From Oxalobacteraceae sp. CFBP 13730 (GTDB taxonomy: Bacteria > Pseudomonadota > Gammaproteobacteria > Burkholderiales > Burkholderiaceae_D), in assembly GCA_014841835.1 (NCBI GenBank), contig JACYUQ010000001.1, forward strand, positions 310,001 to 374,000: a stretch of DNA of 64,000 nucleotides, given 5' to 3'. Positions 33,086 to 42,487 of the stretch are shown here, piece after piece. The translations under genes and the position numbers were made by a program. The notes under the pieces were generated by a model, which was given only the letters and a program-made list of their open reading frames with translations, had not been told where the DNA came from and made no database searches. Each line of letters begins with the position of its first letter. Positions within the stretch are counted from its first letter, which is position 1.

Positions 33086-34063
33086 TCAGAAGGCGCGCCG
33101 CATCCCGACATTGATCGACGAGCCATTGCCCGGCTTGACGCCGAGCTGCACGCCGGCGAGGTGCTGAATGCGTGAATAGGCTGCGTAGAAATCCATGCGG
33201 CGCGAGACCGCATGGCTGGCGCCAACCGCGATCTGGCGCGCGTCGCGATTGGCCAGATCGCGGTCGTTGCGGCGGATGTACGATGCCAGCAGCGTGGTCG
33301 AGCGGGACATCGGCACGGCCACGCCGGCCAGCACGTCGCGGCTGTTGGTCGAGCGGGTGGCGGCCACGCCCGCACTGTAGGGATTATCGGGATTGAACAG
33401 CGGCGAGCTGCCCCAGCCGCGGCTGGCACTGTAGGCAGCGTACGCGGTGCCCCAGTCGAAGCGCATATTGGCCGCGACGATGGAATTCTTGGCGGCCATG
33501 GTGATGTCGATCTGGTCGTAGCGCGTGACTTTGGCCACGTTGCGATTCTGATGGGCCGCGCGGATGTTCAGGGGCCCCAGATTGACGCCGACTGACATGC
33601 CCCAGGCGCGACCGGAAGGCGAGCCGTCCACGTCGCCCTTGCCCCACTTGGCGCCGGTCGACAGCCCGGCAAACCTGCCTTCGTAAGCGACGCTGTCGTC
33701 GGCGCGCGCACCACGCGGCGCCGCCTGGGCGGACAGACCACCATGGAACGGGTCGCCGACGTCATTGAGCGTCGTGTAGTCGATGTTAAATTGCCGGCCG
33801 ACGGTGATCGCACCGGCGCCGGTGCGCTCGGTGGGCTGGTCGGATTGGGGCACTGTTTCGCGGGTGAAGACCACGTTGCCGGCTGGCGCATTCACGCCAT
33901 CGGCGCGCGTGGCCAGCGCGAGCTGGGCCAGGCAATCGTGCGCGCACACGGATTCCGGCATCGCAGCGCTGCCGGCGCCGCTTGCAGCGACCGCCGAATC
34001 CTGCGCTGAAGCACACACCGCACTTGATCCCAGCACGGCGATAGCGATGAAAGACATTTTCAT
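33086..34063 (-). CDS. General porin (Gram-negative type)
   Basis: 325 residues from ATG 34063. The signal peptide ends near residue 20 (AVCASAQ). The mature part alternates beta strands typical of 16-strand porins (GRQFNIDYTTLNDVGDPFHGG, MAAKNSIVAANMRFDWGTAYAAYSASRGWG) and ends in Phe (GMRRAF), the outer membrane assembly signal. It should form a diffusion channel. Short for a betaproteobacterial porin, which usually has 350-380 residues, so an outer loop may be reduced. Spacing of the ribosome site is loose. Confidence 0.85.
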   Translation of the reverse strand: MKMSFIAIAVLGSSAVCASAQDSAVAASGAGSAAMPESVCAHDCLAQLALATRADGVNAPAGNVVFTRETVPQSDQPTERTGAGAITVGRQFNIDYTTLNDVGDPFHGGLSAQAAPRGARADDSVAYEGRFAGLSTGAKWGKGDVDGSPSGRAWGMSVGVNLGPLNIRAAHQNRNVAKVTRYDQIDITMAAKNSIVAANMRFDWGTAYAAYSASRGWGSSPLFNPDNPYSAGVAATRSTNSRDVLAGVAVPMSRSTTLLASYIRRNDRDLANRDARQIAVGASHAVSRRMDFYAAYSRIQHLAGVQLGVKPGNGSSINVGMRRAF

Positions 34064-34182
34064 GGCGTCACACTCTCCCTGACACCTACTATCCGACAAA
34101 TGCGGCAATCTTATCTGTCTATTACTTCACATAACTGACCGCTTCCGATCGTCATGGCTCAGTATATGCAATTCATCATACG

Positions 34183-34914
34183 CTACCGGCGCAGGCGCGC
34201 AAAGGCCGCCGGTTCCCACTCGCGCAAGGCGATCAACAAACCGGTGCCACGCCGCTGCGCAAGCGGCGCCGCCAGGCTTTCCTCGTGCAATTGCGCAAAG
34301 CGGCTGCGTAACTGGCGCAGTTCCTGCTGCAGCCTGGCGCGCGCACTTTCGGTCAGCATGCCATGGGCAAAGTCGAGCGACTCGCCCACCCCGCCGAAGC
34401 CGCCGGCCACAAATTCCGGCAAGCCCTGCTCGCGGAAATATGCCCGGATCGGCCCATCGGGCAACCAGTCGAAGTCGCGCGCCACGTTCACGCGGATACG
34501 GTTGCCCGGCAACAGCGAAATCAACTGCAGGCGGTCGAGATGAAGCAGGTGCTGGATGCATTGCGCTTCGCTCAACGCATAGGTGCCGAGGATATCGAGC
34601 ATGCGCCAGTGATTCAGCGCGCAGACGGCGACCAGCAACAGTTTCGGGTCCGACACCAGTTCGGCTTCCTGCCCGGCGCAGAGCGTGCGCAGGCGGCGTT
34701 GGCCGTTCTGCGCTTCCTGCGTGATCTCGGCCAGGGTGAAGCCGAGCAGGCTGCAGATTTCAACGACCCGGTCGAGCGTAAATTGCTCGCTGGCGAACAG
34801 GCGCTTGACGCTCGGCTCGGACAACCCGAGTGCGACAGCAACGTCACGGTAGGTCAGCCCCTGCAGCTTCAACTGACGCTTGATGGTGGCGATGATCTGG
34901 CTGATTTGGGTCAT
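34183..34914 (-). CDS. XRE-type helix-turn-helix regulator
   Basis: 243 residues from ATG 34914; no strong ribosome site. Residues ~1-60 carry a Cro/C1-type HTH (TYRDVAVALGLSEPSVKRLFASEQFTLDRVVEICSLLGFTL). The C-terminal ~180 residues are helical and include LDRLQLISLLPGNRIRVNVARDFDWLPDGPIRAYFREQGL, a pattern common in this betaproteobacterial regulator group. The target is unknown. It lies 55 bases downstream of the diguanylate cyclase stop (34970) on the same strand. Confidence 0.8.
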   Translation of the reverse strand: MTQISQIIATIKRQLKLQGLTYRDVAVALGLSEPSVKRLFASEQFTLDRVVEICSLLGFTLAEITQEAQNGQRRLRTLCAGQEAELVSDPKLLLVAVCALNHWRMLDILGTYALSEAQCIQHLLHLDRLQLISLLPGNRIRVNVARDFDWLPDGPIRAYFREQGLPEFVAGGFGGVGESLDFAHGMLTESARARLQQELRQLRSRFAQLHEESLAAPLAQRRGTGLLIALREWEPAAFARLRR

Positions 34915-34969
34915 GAGGAATACTGGCAATCGCAAAGAAATACTTGGGGCGTGAGGGCCAGTATGTGCC

Positions 34970-36667
34970 TCACACGGGTACGGCGGCCAGAGCCACCGCA
35001 TTCTTGCCGCCGCGCTTGGCGGCATACATCGCATGGTCGGCGCGTGCCAGCCACGCATCGAGGTCGGGCTTGTCGCCCGGCGCGAAGACCGCTACGCCAA
35101 TGCTGGCGCCCACGGTGACTTCGGTGGTGCTGAGCAGATACGGCTCGCGCAGCCGGTCGAGGAGTTTCCAGGCGGTTTCCTCGGCATCGGTGCGCGACGT
35201 CAGCATTTCAAGCACGACGACAAATTCGTCACCGGCCAGGCGGGCCACCATATCGGTCTTGCGGATCGCGCCGGCCAGGCGCGCGCCGAACTGGCGCAGC
35301 AGCTCGTCGCCTTCTTCGTGGCCATGGTTGTCGTTGACCGCCTTGAAGCCGTCCATGTCGATGAACAGCAGCGCCGCCGGGCGCCCGCCCCGGCTGGCGC
35401 GGCCCATCGCCTCGGGCAAGGTCTCGAGCAGCGCGCGCCGGTTCGGCAAGCCCGTGAGCACGTCGCGCAGCAGCAGCGCCTGCAGTTCGGCCGTGCGCTG
35501 CGCCACCTTCGACTCCAGGTGCTCGTTCATCTGCTGCAGCGCGCGCCGGTAGTCCGCTTCGCTCTCGACCAGGTTGCGCATCGTGCGCGACAGCATATTG
35601 GCTTCGTAGAATCCCTGGATATGCGGGATCGCCGGCAACTCATGGCCACCCGCAGTGGCCTCCGTCACACGCTCGATCGCTTCGCCCAGCCGCGTCATCG
35701 GCCGCGCCAGGCGCTGCGCCAGCAACGCGGCGACCACGGCCAGCACCACACCCAGCAAGCCGCTCCACATCAGCATCCGGTGCTGCAGCAGCTTGGCGCT
35801 CTGCAAGGCCTTGTCTTCGTCCTGGCGCACCAGCACGGCCCAGTTCAGTGAGGCCGCGTTGCCGATTTGCCCGGTCTGGCTATAGCCGGTGAGATAGATA
35901 CGCCCGTCCGGCCATGCTTCGCGCAGCGCGCCCGTGTCGCCCAACTTGGCGCGGCGCAGGCTTTCGGTGGCAATCTTTTTCTCGATCAGTTCTTCCGGGC
36001 CAAGCATCACCGTCCCATCGTTGCGCACGACCAGTATCTCGGCGCCGTATTCGCGCAGCGCCGGGGTCAGGAGCTTGCGTGCCTGACGGCGTGCCCAGTC
36101 CCAGCTCAGGTGCAGGCCGAGCACGGCGAACATCTCACCATCCTGGCTGAAGACGGGGGTGGAGACATCGACAAAGCGCCACGGATCGGTACCGTGCGGC
36201 ATGAGCTTCTCGAGCATCACCGCAGGATGGTAATCGGTGGCGCGCACGCCCACCTGGCCGGACTTGAACCACGGCCGGGCGCTGACGTCCGCACCTTCGA
36301 GCAGGCCCTTGGTCGAGGACGTCACTTTGCCGTTGATATCGGCCAGGCCGATCCAGGCGTAATCGGGGAAGGTTTGCTGCAGGCTTTCCAGCGCGACGCG
36401 CGCCGATGCCGGACTGCGCGCATTGCGCACTTGTGGCAAGGCGGCAAGGAGACGCGCGTCGCCCGTGGCCTGCTCGACCACACGGTTCAGCGAATCGCGC
36501 ATTTGCCATGACAACTGTTGCAGCCGTAACTGCGCTTCAGCATTGGCTTGACGCACCGCAAAATGGTTGACCACCGCCAGCAGCAGAGCGACCGTCAGTG
36601 TCACCGTGGCGCACACGGCCAGGGTCATCAGGGTGGACAGTCGAAATCTACAGAGCAAACCTTGCAT
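34970..36667 (-). CDS. Membrane diguanylate cyclase with Cache sensor
   Basis: 565 residues from ATG 36667. Two membrane helices (residues ~12-35 and ~300-325) bracket a periplasmic dCache-type sensor with DYAWIGLADINGKVTSSTKGLLEGADVSARPWF. A HAMP-like linker and coiled coil precede the GGDEF domain (about residue 415 on), where RDVLTGLPNRRAL, DMDGFKAVND and the active loop ARLAGDEFVVVLE are present. The loop is AGDEF, a variant known to be active in some cyclases, so it probably makes c-di-GMP in response to an outside ligand. Confidence 0.88.
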   Translation of the reverse strand: MQGLLCRFRLSTLMTLAVCATVTLTVALLLAVVNHFAVRQANAEAQLRLQQLSWQMRDSLNRVVEQATGDARLLAALPQVRNARSPASARVALESLQQTFPDYAWIGLADINGKVTSSTKGLLEGADVSARPWFKSGQVGVRATDYHPAVMLEKLMPHGTDPWRFVDVSTPVFSQDGEMFAVLGLHLSWDWARRQARKLLTPALREYGAEILVVRNDGTVMLGPEELIEKKIATESLRRAKLGDTGALREAWPDGRIYLTGYSQTGQIGNAASLNWAVLVRQDEDKALQSAKLLQHRMLMWSGLLGVVLAVVAALLAQRLARPMTRLGEAIERVTEATAGGHELPAIPHIQGFYEANMLSRTMRNLVESEADYRRALQQMNEHLESKVAQRTAELQALLLRDVLTGLPNRRALLETLPEAMGRASRGGRPAALLFIDMDGFKAVNDNHGHEEGDELLRQFGARLAGAIRKTDMVARLAGDEFVVVLEMLTSRTDAEETAWKLLDRLREPYLLSTTEVTVGASIGVAVFAPGDKPDLDAWLARADHAMYAAKRGGKNAVALAAVPV

Positions 36668-36934
36668 GTGCGGTCGTGGCAAACGTGTAATAGCTCATCA
36701 TGATAGCGCCGAAACCGGGAGTGAATTCGGATTGCTGTGGATGCGCCATGGAAATAAATTTCCAGGATGCTATTTTGGATGAATTGCAACACTGTAACGG
36801 AGATTGGCAGGCCTGACCATCTTTACGCTGCCATTGCACTCGAACCCTGGCTGCGCTCGGGTGCTGCCGGTGCGCCGGCTGGTCGCGTACTATGGCCCGA
36901 CAACCATTCAACCATCCGATCAAGAGGCCCATTC

Positions 36935-38383
36935 ATGTTGCATCGCTCCCTTCCTCCCCTCTTTGCCATGTCGCTCGCCGTGGCCGCTTCTGGCGTAACC
37001 GCGTCGCCAACGGCACCCGTGATCGCCATCGACACCGGCAACGTGGCAGGATCGACCGATGCAGGCGTCAGCAGCTGGAAAGGCATCCCGTTCGCCGCCC
37101 CGCCGGTGGGCAAGCTGCGCTGGCGCCCGCCAGCACCTGCCAAGCCGTGGCCAGGCGTGCGGCCGGCCACCGCCTACGCCGCAGATTGCATGCAAGTACC
37201 CTTCCCCAGCGACGCCGCCCCACTGGGCACGACGCCCAGCGAAGACTGCCTGTACCTGAACGTGTGGAAACCGGCCGGTGCCAAGGGTCCACTTCCCGTG
37301 ATCGTCTGGATCTATGGCGGCGGCTTCGTCAACGGCGGCGCATCGCCCCCGACCTATTCCGGCGCCGAACTGGCGAAACAGGGCGCGCTCGTGGTCAGCT
37401 TCAATTACCGTATCGGGCGCTTCGGCTTCTTCGCGCACCCGCAGCTGACACGTGAAACAGGCGCCAGCGGCATTGTCGGCAACTACGGCTTCATGGACCA
37501 GATCGCGGCGTTGGAATGGGTCAGGCGCAATGTGGCGGCGTTCGGTGGCGATCCGGCTAACGTCACCATTGCCGGTGAATCGGCGGGCGGCATGTCGGTC
37601 AATACGCTGCTGACGTCGCCAATGAGCAAGGGCTTGTTCGCCAAGGCGGTCGTGATGTCGGGCGGCGATGGCGGGACCGCGCCCACGCCATTGGCGGACG
37701 TCGAACAGATCGGCGTGAATTTTGCGACCGGCAAGGGCATCGCGGCGAACGATCCGAAAGCGCTCGCCAAACTGCGGGCGCTGCCGGCAGACGCAATCGC
37801 CGACGGCTTGAACCTGGCTAACTTCATGCAGCGAGACAAGCCGACGTACCACGGGCCATATGTCGACGGCAAGCTGGCCATCGATTCACGCGCTGCGTTT
37901 GCCGAGGGCCGCATGCACAAGGTGCCCGTGATGATCGGCGCCACCAGCGCGGACATCGGCGGCAAGACCGGGTACATGGTTGCCGGCGCGCGCAGTCTGG
38001 CCGGGACGCTGGCCGGACATGGCGCGCCCGTGTATGCATACCGCTTTTCCTATGTGCACCAGGCAAACGACAAGCCGGACGCCGGGGCCGGACATGCAAC
38101 GGATATCCCGTTCTTCTTCGACACGGTCGCGCTCAAGTACGGCGCGCAAACCACGCCCCGCGATCTTGGCGTGGGCAAGGCGATGAGTACGTATATGGTG
38201 AATTTCGCGAAGCGCGGGGATCCGAACGGGGCCGGATTGCCGGCGTGGGAACGCTATGCGCGTGCGACCGATGCGATCATGGACTTCACCGCAGACGGCG
38301 CCCCGGTGATGGGCAAGGATGCCTGGGGCGCCGACATCGATGGGGCGCAAACGACGCCCGCCAAGCCTGGCGAGCGTCGCTGA
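36935..38383 (+). CDS. Type B carboxylesterase/lipase
   Basis: 482 residues from ATG 36935 (AGAGG upstream). A signal peptide ends near residue 25. Alpha/beta-hydrolase of the carboxylesterase type B family: SEDCLYLNVWKP, oxyanion hole WIYGGGFVNGG, nucleophile GESAGG (about residue 216), and the acid/His partners with GHATDIPFFFD near the C-terminus. It probably hydrolyses esters in the periplasm or outside the cell. No partner genes; it is convergent with the chemoreceptor gene. Confidence 0.9.
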   Translation: MLHRSLPPLFAMSLAVAASGVTASPTAPVIAIDTGNVAGSTDAGVSSWKGIPFAAPPVGKLRWRPPAPAKPWPGVRPATAYAADCMQVPFPSDAAPLGTTPSEDCLYLNVWKPAGAKGPLPVIVWIYGGGFVNGGASPPTYSGAELAKQGALVVSFNYRIGRFGFFAHPQLTRETGASGIVGNYGFMDQIAALEWVRRNVAAFGGDPANVTIAGESAGGMSVNTLLTSPMSKGLFAKAVVMSGGDGGTAPTPLADVEQIGVNFATGKGIAANDPKALAKLRALPADAIADGLNLANFMQRDKPTYHGPYVDGKLAIDSRAAFAEGRMHKVPVMIGATSADIGGKTGYMVAGARSLAGTLAGHGAPVYAYRFSYVHQANDKPDAGAGHATDIPFFFDTVALKYGAQTTPRDLGVGKAMSTYMVNFAKRGDPNGAGLPAWERYARATDAIMDFTADGAPVMGKDAWGADIDGAQTTPAKPGERR

Positions 38384-38413
38384 ACCGCCGTTTCTTCAAC
38401 GGCGGATGTTACA

Positions 38414-40063
38414 TCAGGCCAGTTGCGCCTGGTAAGGAATGGCGCTGGCGCTGGCGTGGCGTGCAGTGACCGGCTTGGCCGGCGCTGACACGACGGCCGG
38501 CGCGATCTTGAACACGCTGACGCGATCGGCCAGACCGGCAGCGCTTTCCTGCAGCGACGTGGCAGCGCTGGCGGCTTCCTCGACGAGGGCGGCGTTCTGC
38601 TGCGTGACCTGGTCCATCTGGCTGATCGCCTGGTGGATCTGCTCGATGCCCGAGCTCTGCTCGGCGCTGGCCACGCTGATTTCACCCATGATGCCCGCCA
38701 CCCGGCGCACGCTCTGCAAAATCTCTTCCATCGTTGCACCGGCCTGGTCGACCAGGCGCGTGCCCGCATCCACCTTGCTGACCGAGTCGCCGATCAGTTC
38801 CTTGATTTCCTTGGCCGCACTGGCCGAGCGCTGCGCCAGATTGCGCACTTCGCTCGCGACGACGGCAAAGCCACGGCCCTGCTCACCGGCACGCGCCGCT
38901 TCCACTGCCGCATTGAGCGCCAGGATATTGGTCTGGAACGCGATGCCATCGATGACGCCGATGATATCGACAATCTTGCGGGCCGACGCATTGATCTCGC
39001 CCATCGTGCCCACGACTTCGGTCACGACCGTACCACCACGGGTGGCGATCTGCGTGGCCGATGCCGCCAGCTCATTGGCCTGACGCGCATTTTCTGCATT
39101 CTGGCGCACGGTGCTGGTCAGCTCTTCGACGGACGCGGCGGTCTCTTCGATCGCGCTGGCCTGCTGTTCAGTGCGCGACGACAGGTCCATATTGCCGGCG
39201 GCGATCTGCGTCGACGCGGTGGCAATCACTTCACTTTCGCTGCGCACATCCTTGACGATACCGGCCAGCGATGCGGTCATGTCATGCAGGGCCCCCAGCA
39301 ACTGACCGAATTCGTTGGTCGACTGGACCGGCGCCTGAAGACTCAGGTCGCCATCGGCGACACGGCGTGCGACGGCCACGGCCTGCATCAGCGGCGTATT
39401 GATCGTATTGACCAGGTAAAACCCTGCACCGACGCTGAGCAGGATGGCCACGACGATGGCGCCGATGACGACCGCGTTGAGCATGGCGAGTTCCTGGTGC
39501 AGCTCTTTGCCTTGACGGATATTGCGATCGCTCATCAGCTTCTGCAGCGCAGCGAACGCCTCGGTCGACTTGTTGTAGGTCGGGTTGATCTGCTTGCCGA
39601 GCATCAGGTTGGCATCATCCCACTGACCCGATTGAATCGCGCGCATGGCATTGCCGATCATGTCGATGCCCAGGTTGTCGCTGGCCGTCATCCACGCGCT
39701 GAAACGCTCGCGCGTTTCGGCAAAGCGCAGGCTCGCCTGCAACTCCTGCTGCTCCTTGCGCATTTCTTCGCTGTTCTTGGCGATGAAGTCGCTGTGGAAC
39801 GTCAGCGGATGGTTGTGCAGCGACGCATGCTTGTTTTCAGGATTGTGCTGCAGCGCCTGCAGGATGTGACTGCGGTTGGTTTCCATGCGCATTTTCAGGT
39901 CGGACATGCCGATCTGCTGGTTGGCCGTGGTGAGCGCAAGGTTTTCGAGGAGGTCGACGGAGCGCTGCGTGGCGTGGTAGCCAAGGGCGCCGACAGTGAT
40001 CACGGCAAGAATGAGCACGCCAATGACGGCGGCGATCAGGTGCTTGATGCTGAAGTTTTTCAT
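38414..40063 (-). CDS. Methyl-accepting chemotaxis protein
   Basis: 549 residues. Helix 1 at residues ~9-31, a periplasmic four-helix-bundle-type sensor (~32-190), helix 2 at ~192-212, a HAMP domain (~213-265), then the cytoplasmic signalling hairpin with EEIQ-type methylation regions and the conserved tip FQTNILALNAAVEAARAGEQGRGFAVVASEVRNLAQRS. The C-terminal ~40 residues carry no NWETF pentapeptide for CheR binding. Ligand unknown. Monocistronic. Confidence 0.93.
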   Translation of the reverse strand: MKNFSIKHLIAAVIGVLILAVITVGALGYHATQRSVDLLENLALTTANQQIGMSDLKMRMETNRSHILQALQHNPENKHASLHNHPLTFHSDFIAKNSEEMRKEQQELQASLRFAETRERFSAWMTASDNLGIDMIGNAMRAIQSGQWDDANLMLGKQINPTYNKSTEAFAALQKLMSDRNIRQGKELHQELAMLNAVVIGAIVVAILLSVGAGFYLVNTINTPLMQAVAVARRVADGDLSLQAPVQSTNEFGQLLGALHDMTASLAGIVKDVRSESEVIATASTQIAAGNMDLSSRTEQQASAIEETAASVEELTSTVRQNAENARQANELAASATQIATRGGTVVTEVVGTMGEINASARKIVDIIGVIDGIAFQTNILALNAAVEAARAGEQGRGFAVVASEVRNLAQRSASAAKEIKELIGDSVSKVDAGTRLVDQAGATMEEILQSVRRVAGIMGEISVASAEQSSGIEQIHQAISQMDQVTQQNAALVEEAASAATSLQESAAGLADRVSVFKIAPAVVSAPAKPVTARHASASAIPYQAQLA

Positions 40064-40405
40064 GATGGATGGGAAGTGGGGCGCGATCGATGTCGCTGAG
40101 GGGTTCGATTATCCACGCATTTCAGCCAGATTCCGCAAGAGAAACATGACTTTCCGTCTGACAATATTTACAGTTGTTGTTCGATCAATGCTGGTACTGC
40201 GGACAGTCAGGATCGATTTGCATGCCGTTGGATTAGCGAACGCACAGGATCGGACTCAGATGCCACAGCAGCCAGTGCCAGGCAGGTGGCGGCGCTCACC
40301 TCGCGATCTGGGGCGAGACTGAAACTGATCACATCAACGTCACGCAACGCCAGCTCAAGCTGCAAAAAAAGTCCGGTTACCGTGCTGCACAGCCCGCGTC
40401 TGACA
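40064..40405. other. Intergenic stretch with uncertain short reading frame
   Basis: 342 bases between the chemoreceptor start and the blh stop. It should hold the chemoreceptor promoter. A minus-strand frame with coding-like content (LELALRDVDVISFSLAPDRE) stays open at about 40207-40377, but it has no ribosome site or ATG in a good place, so I do not call a gene. No terminator is clear. Confidence 0.3.
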
Positions 40406-41320
40406 TCAACCGGCTTCCAGCGGCGTCCGCGCGTGCCGGTTGACCCAGCCACGCCAGCGCACCGGCTCCACCAGCGCCATATGTGGCACCGTCAGCGCGG
40501 CCAATCCCACAAATAGCCATTGGATCAGGCCCGCTTCGAGCGGCTGCGCCCGCCAGTAATACGCAACTGCGGCGCCAAGCACGAGCGTACCGAGGATGGG
40601 GAGCAGCGCGGCTCGACCGAGCCGCGCTGCCTGACCCACACTGGCGCCGACATAGTGCCAAGTGCGCACGATGTGGCGAGCACTGTGCATGGCGCAAAAA
40701 AACACGGCAAAGCCGAGTAGAGGCGGCGCAAACAACGCCAATGCCGCCGCAACCGCCATTTCGAGACAGGTGAGCCAGTTGCTGCGCGCCTGCCAGGCGG
40801 CCATCAGTGCCGTTGCCAGCAGCCACGGCCAGCTCAGATCGTGCAACACAGAAGCCTGCGCGGCACCCGCCTGCGGCATCACCAGGAAGGCGAACAGGCG
40901 CCCCATCTCCTCTTCATGGCGCAACGCCGGCAACACGATCACGGCGCCGCCAAACAACAGGCGAGCCGTAGCAGGGGTACCGCGTGCCGGGTCACCCGAA
41001 AAATGCAACGCTGACAGCAGCAGGAAGCTTGACAGGAAAAGTTGCGGAACAACATGCCACAACAGCACCACCAACAGCGCCGTTCCCAGGTAGGCCAGCA
41101 CGAATGCGCACCATCCGAGCATCCCGTGCACGCCGTACAGCTCTTCGGCGAACACCGGGTCGAGCGCGCCATGGGGTACGCCGAGCAGCAAGATCAATGC
41201 AGCGAGCAGAAACAGCACAGCGGCCTCGTCAGGTGAAAGCGTGACACCGGCGATGACGACGGCCGCAACGCTGGCACCAATGACGCAAAACAGCAGTCCC
41301 TGCGCGCGCAGCGCCGTCAT
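40406..41320 (-). CDS. blh: Brp/Blh-family beta-carotene 15,15'-dioxygenase
   Basis: 304 residues with about eight membrane helices. The iron-binding His of the family are visible in GVPHGALD (His50), ALHFSGD (about 105), AMHSARH (about 217) and VPHMALVE (about 282). The enzyme cleaves beta-carotene into two retinal molecules in the inner membrane, and Blh is the usual source of retinal for bacterial rhodopsins. It lies on the same strand as, and downstream of, the rhodopsin gene, separated by 384 bases. The carotenoid pathway genes (crtE, B, I, Y) are not in the window. Confidence 0.92.
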   Translation of the reverse strand: MTALRAQGLLFCVIGASVAAVVIAGVTLSPDEAAVLFLLAALILLLGVPHGALDPVFAEELYGVHGMLGWCAFVLAYLGTALLVVLLWHVVPQLFLSSFLLLSALHFSGDPARGTPATARLLFGGAVIVLPALRHEEEMGRLFAFLVMPQAGAAQASVLHDLSWPWLLATALMAAWQARSNWLTCLEMAVAAALALFAPPLLGFAVFFCAMHSARHIVRTWHYVGASVGQAARLGRAALLPILGTLVLGAAVAYYWRAQPLEAGLIQWLFVGLAALTVPHMALVEPVRWRGWVNRHARTPLEAG

Positions 41321-41408
41321 GGCTCACAGGCACCGGTGCGAACGACAGTTGCCCGTTCAAACACGCTCTTGCGCTGCGACGTTCCGAGCGGCATTGGATC
41401 AAATTGCA

Positions 41409-41624
41409 TCACGTCGACGATTCGTCGATATTGTGGCTGACCGCGATAGGTTCGGCCGCGAGCCTGGCGGTGGTGAGGATGTCGACTCGGTCGGCTGCGG
41501 ACAGCGTGAGTTCCATGGGCAGACTGCGCATGAAGCAAGATTTGACCATCGCCATCGCTTGATAGCGTCTAACGTGATGCCCCGTCCGGCCACGCAAGTC
41601 ACGTAAGACAGCATGCAGGTACAT
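41409..41624 (-). CDS. Doubtful small reading frame between blh and rhodopsin
   Basis: 71 residues if read from ATG 41624; a shorter start at 41555 or 41549 would give about 46-48 residues (MVKSCFMRSLPMELTLSAAD). Third-position G/C is high, as in real genes here, but no good ribosome site is seen and no family is recognised. It may be spurious. Apart from this, the 384-base gap (41321-41704) holds nothing I can support. Confidence 0.25.
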   Translation of the reverse strand: MYLHAVLRDLRGRTGHHVRRYQAMAMVKSCFMRSLPMELTLSAADRVDILTTARLAAEPIAVSHNIDESST

Positions 41625-41704
41625 GTTTTCGCTCCAGGGATCAGAAAAGTTCCACTGGGACCAGTGGCCCCGGTGGATGTTGCGCTCATGCCCCAGCCGT
41701 GCGG

Positions 41705-42487
41705 CTAGACTGCCATGTTTCGTTCGCCAAGCGTCCCGGAAACATACCCGTCCGCGGCAGATTTGCGTACCGCAATCATGTAGATAAGTACGCCGAACAC
41801 CGCTTTCGCGACGATGTCAGCGACCGTGTAGCCCACCTGGACAGCCGTGGTCGCAGCGCCGCCTGTGAAGCCGATCATTGGGAACACGAAAACCACCGGG
41901 TAGAAGCACCACGACACGACGGTCAGCCAGCGTGCCGTACTGATCAAGCCGCGCGCTGATTCAGGCTGCGAGTCGATGGACCGTTTCAAGCCGACGAACA
42001 AGTCGTACACAATGATCAGGAAGGGAATCATTGCCAGCGCCCACCAGAGCCAGCGCGTGCCTGGAACACTGGAAATTTCACCGGGATACCCGAGAACCAC
42101 CATCAGTGCTGCCAGAATACCGAGCTTGGTCCCTTTCGCGGCCGTTTCGGCTGGTGACAAACGCATTACCAGGATCAGCTCGATCAACAGTAGCGGTACC
42201 GTTAATAGCCAGTCGACATAGCGGTAGGCATCGTTGAATTTGACACCCGTCGCTGTTACCTGCCCTGCCATCACCGCATAGGATGCCTCCCAGGAGGCGA
42301 AAATACGCACATAGTGATAGGCCGCTATCAGCGTGACGATGCCGGTGATGGTAATAGCAGTCTTATAGGCTGGTGCCACCTGGGAACGACCCAGAAAAAA
42401 GAACACGGTTGCAGCGCCCATGACGGCGATGGCAAATGAAAACGCATTGAAAACCAGTTCGTACTGGTTTAGTGAAATGATGTCCAT
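41705..42487 (-). CDS. Proteorhodopsin-type light-driven proton pump
   Basis: 260 residues, seven membrane helices, AGGAGAAT upstream of the ATG. Helix C reads RYVDWLLTVPLLLIEL, giving the proton acceptor Asp92, Thr96 and donor Glu103, the DTE triad of outward proton pumps. His58 matches the conserved His of proteorhodopsin helix B. Helix G reads VADIVAKAVFG with counterion Asp224 and retinal Lys228. Leu100 stands at the spectral tuning site, the green-absorbing type. A hand alignment puts Trp149 where antenna-binding rhodopsins have Gly, so no carotenoid antenna is expected (inference). blh downstream would supply retinal. Confidence 0.95.
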   Translation of the reverse strand: MDIISLNQYELVFNAFSFAIAVMGAATVFFFLGRSQVAPAYKTAITITGIVTLIAAYHYVRIFASWEASYAVMAGQVTATGVKFNDAYRYVDWLLTVPLLLIELILVMRLSPAETAAKGTKLGILAALMVVLGYPGEISSVPGTRWLWWALAMIPFLIIVYDLFVGLKRSIDSQPESARGLISTARWLTVVSWCFYPVVFVFPMIGFTGGAATTAVQVGYTVADIVAKAVFGVLIYMIAVRKSAADGYVSGTLGERNMAV

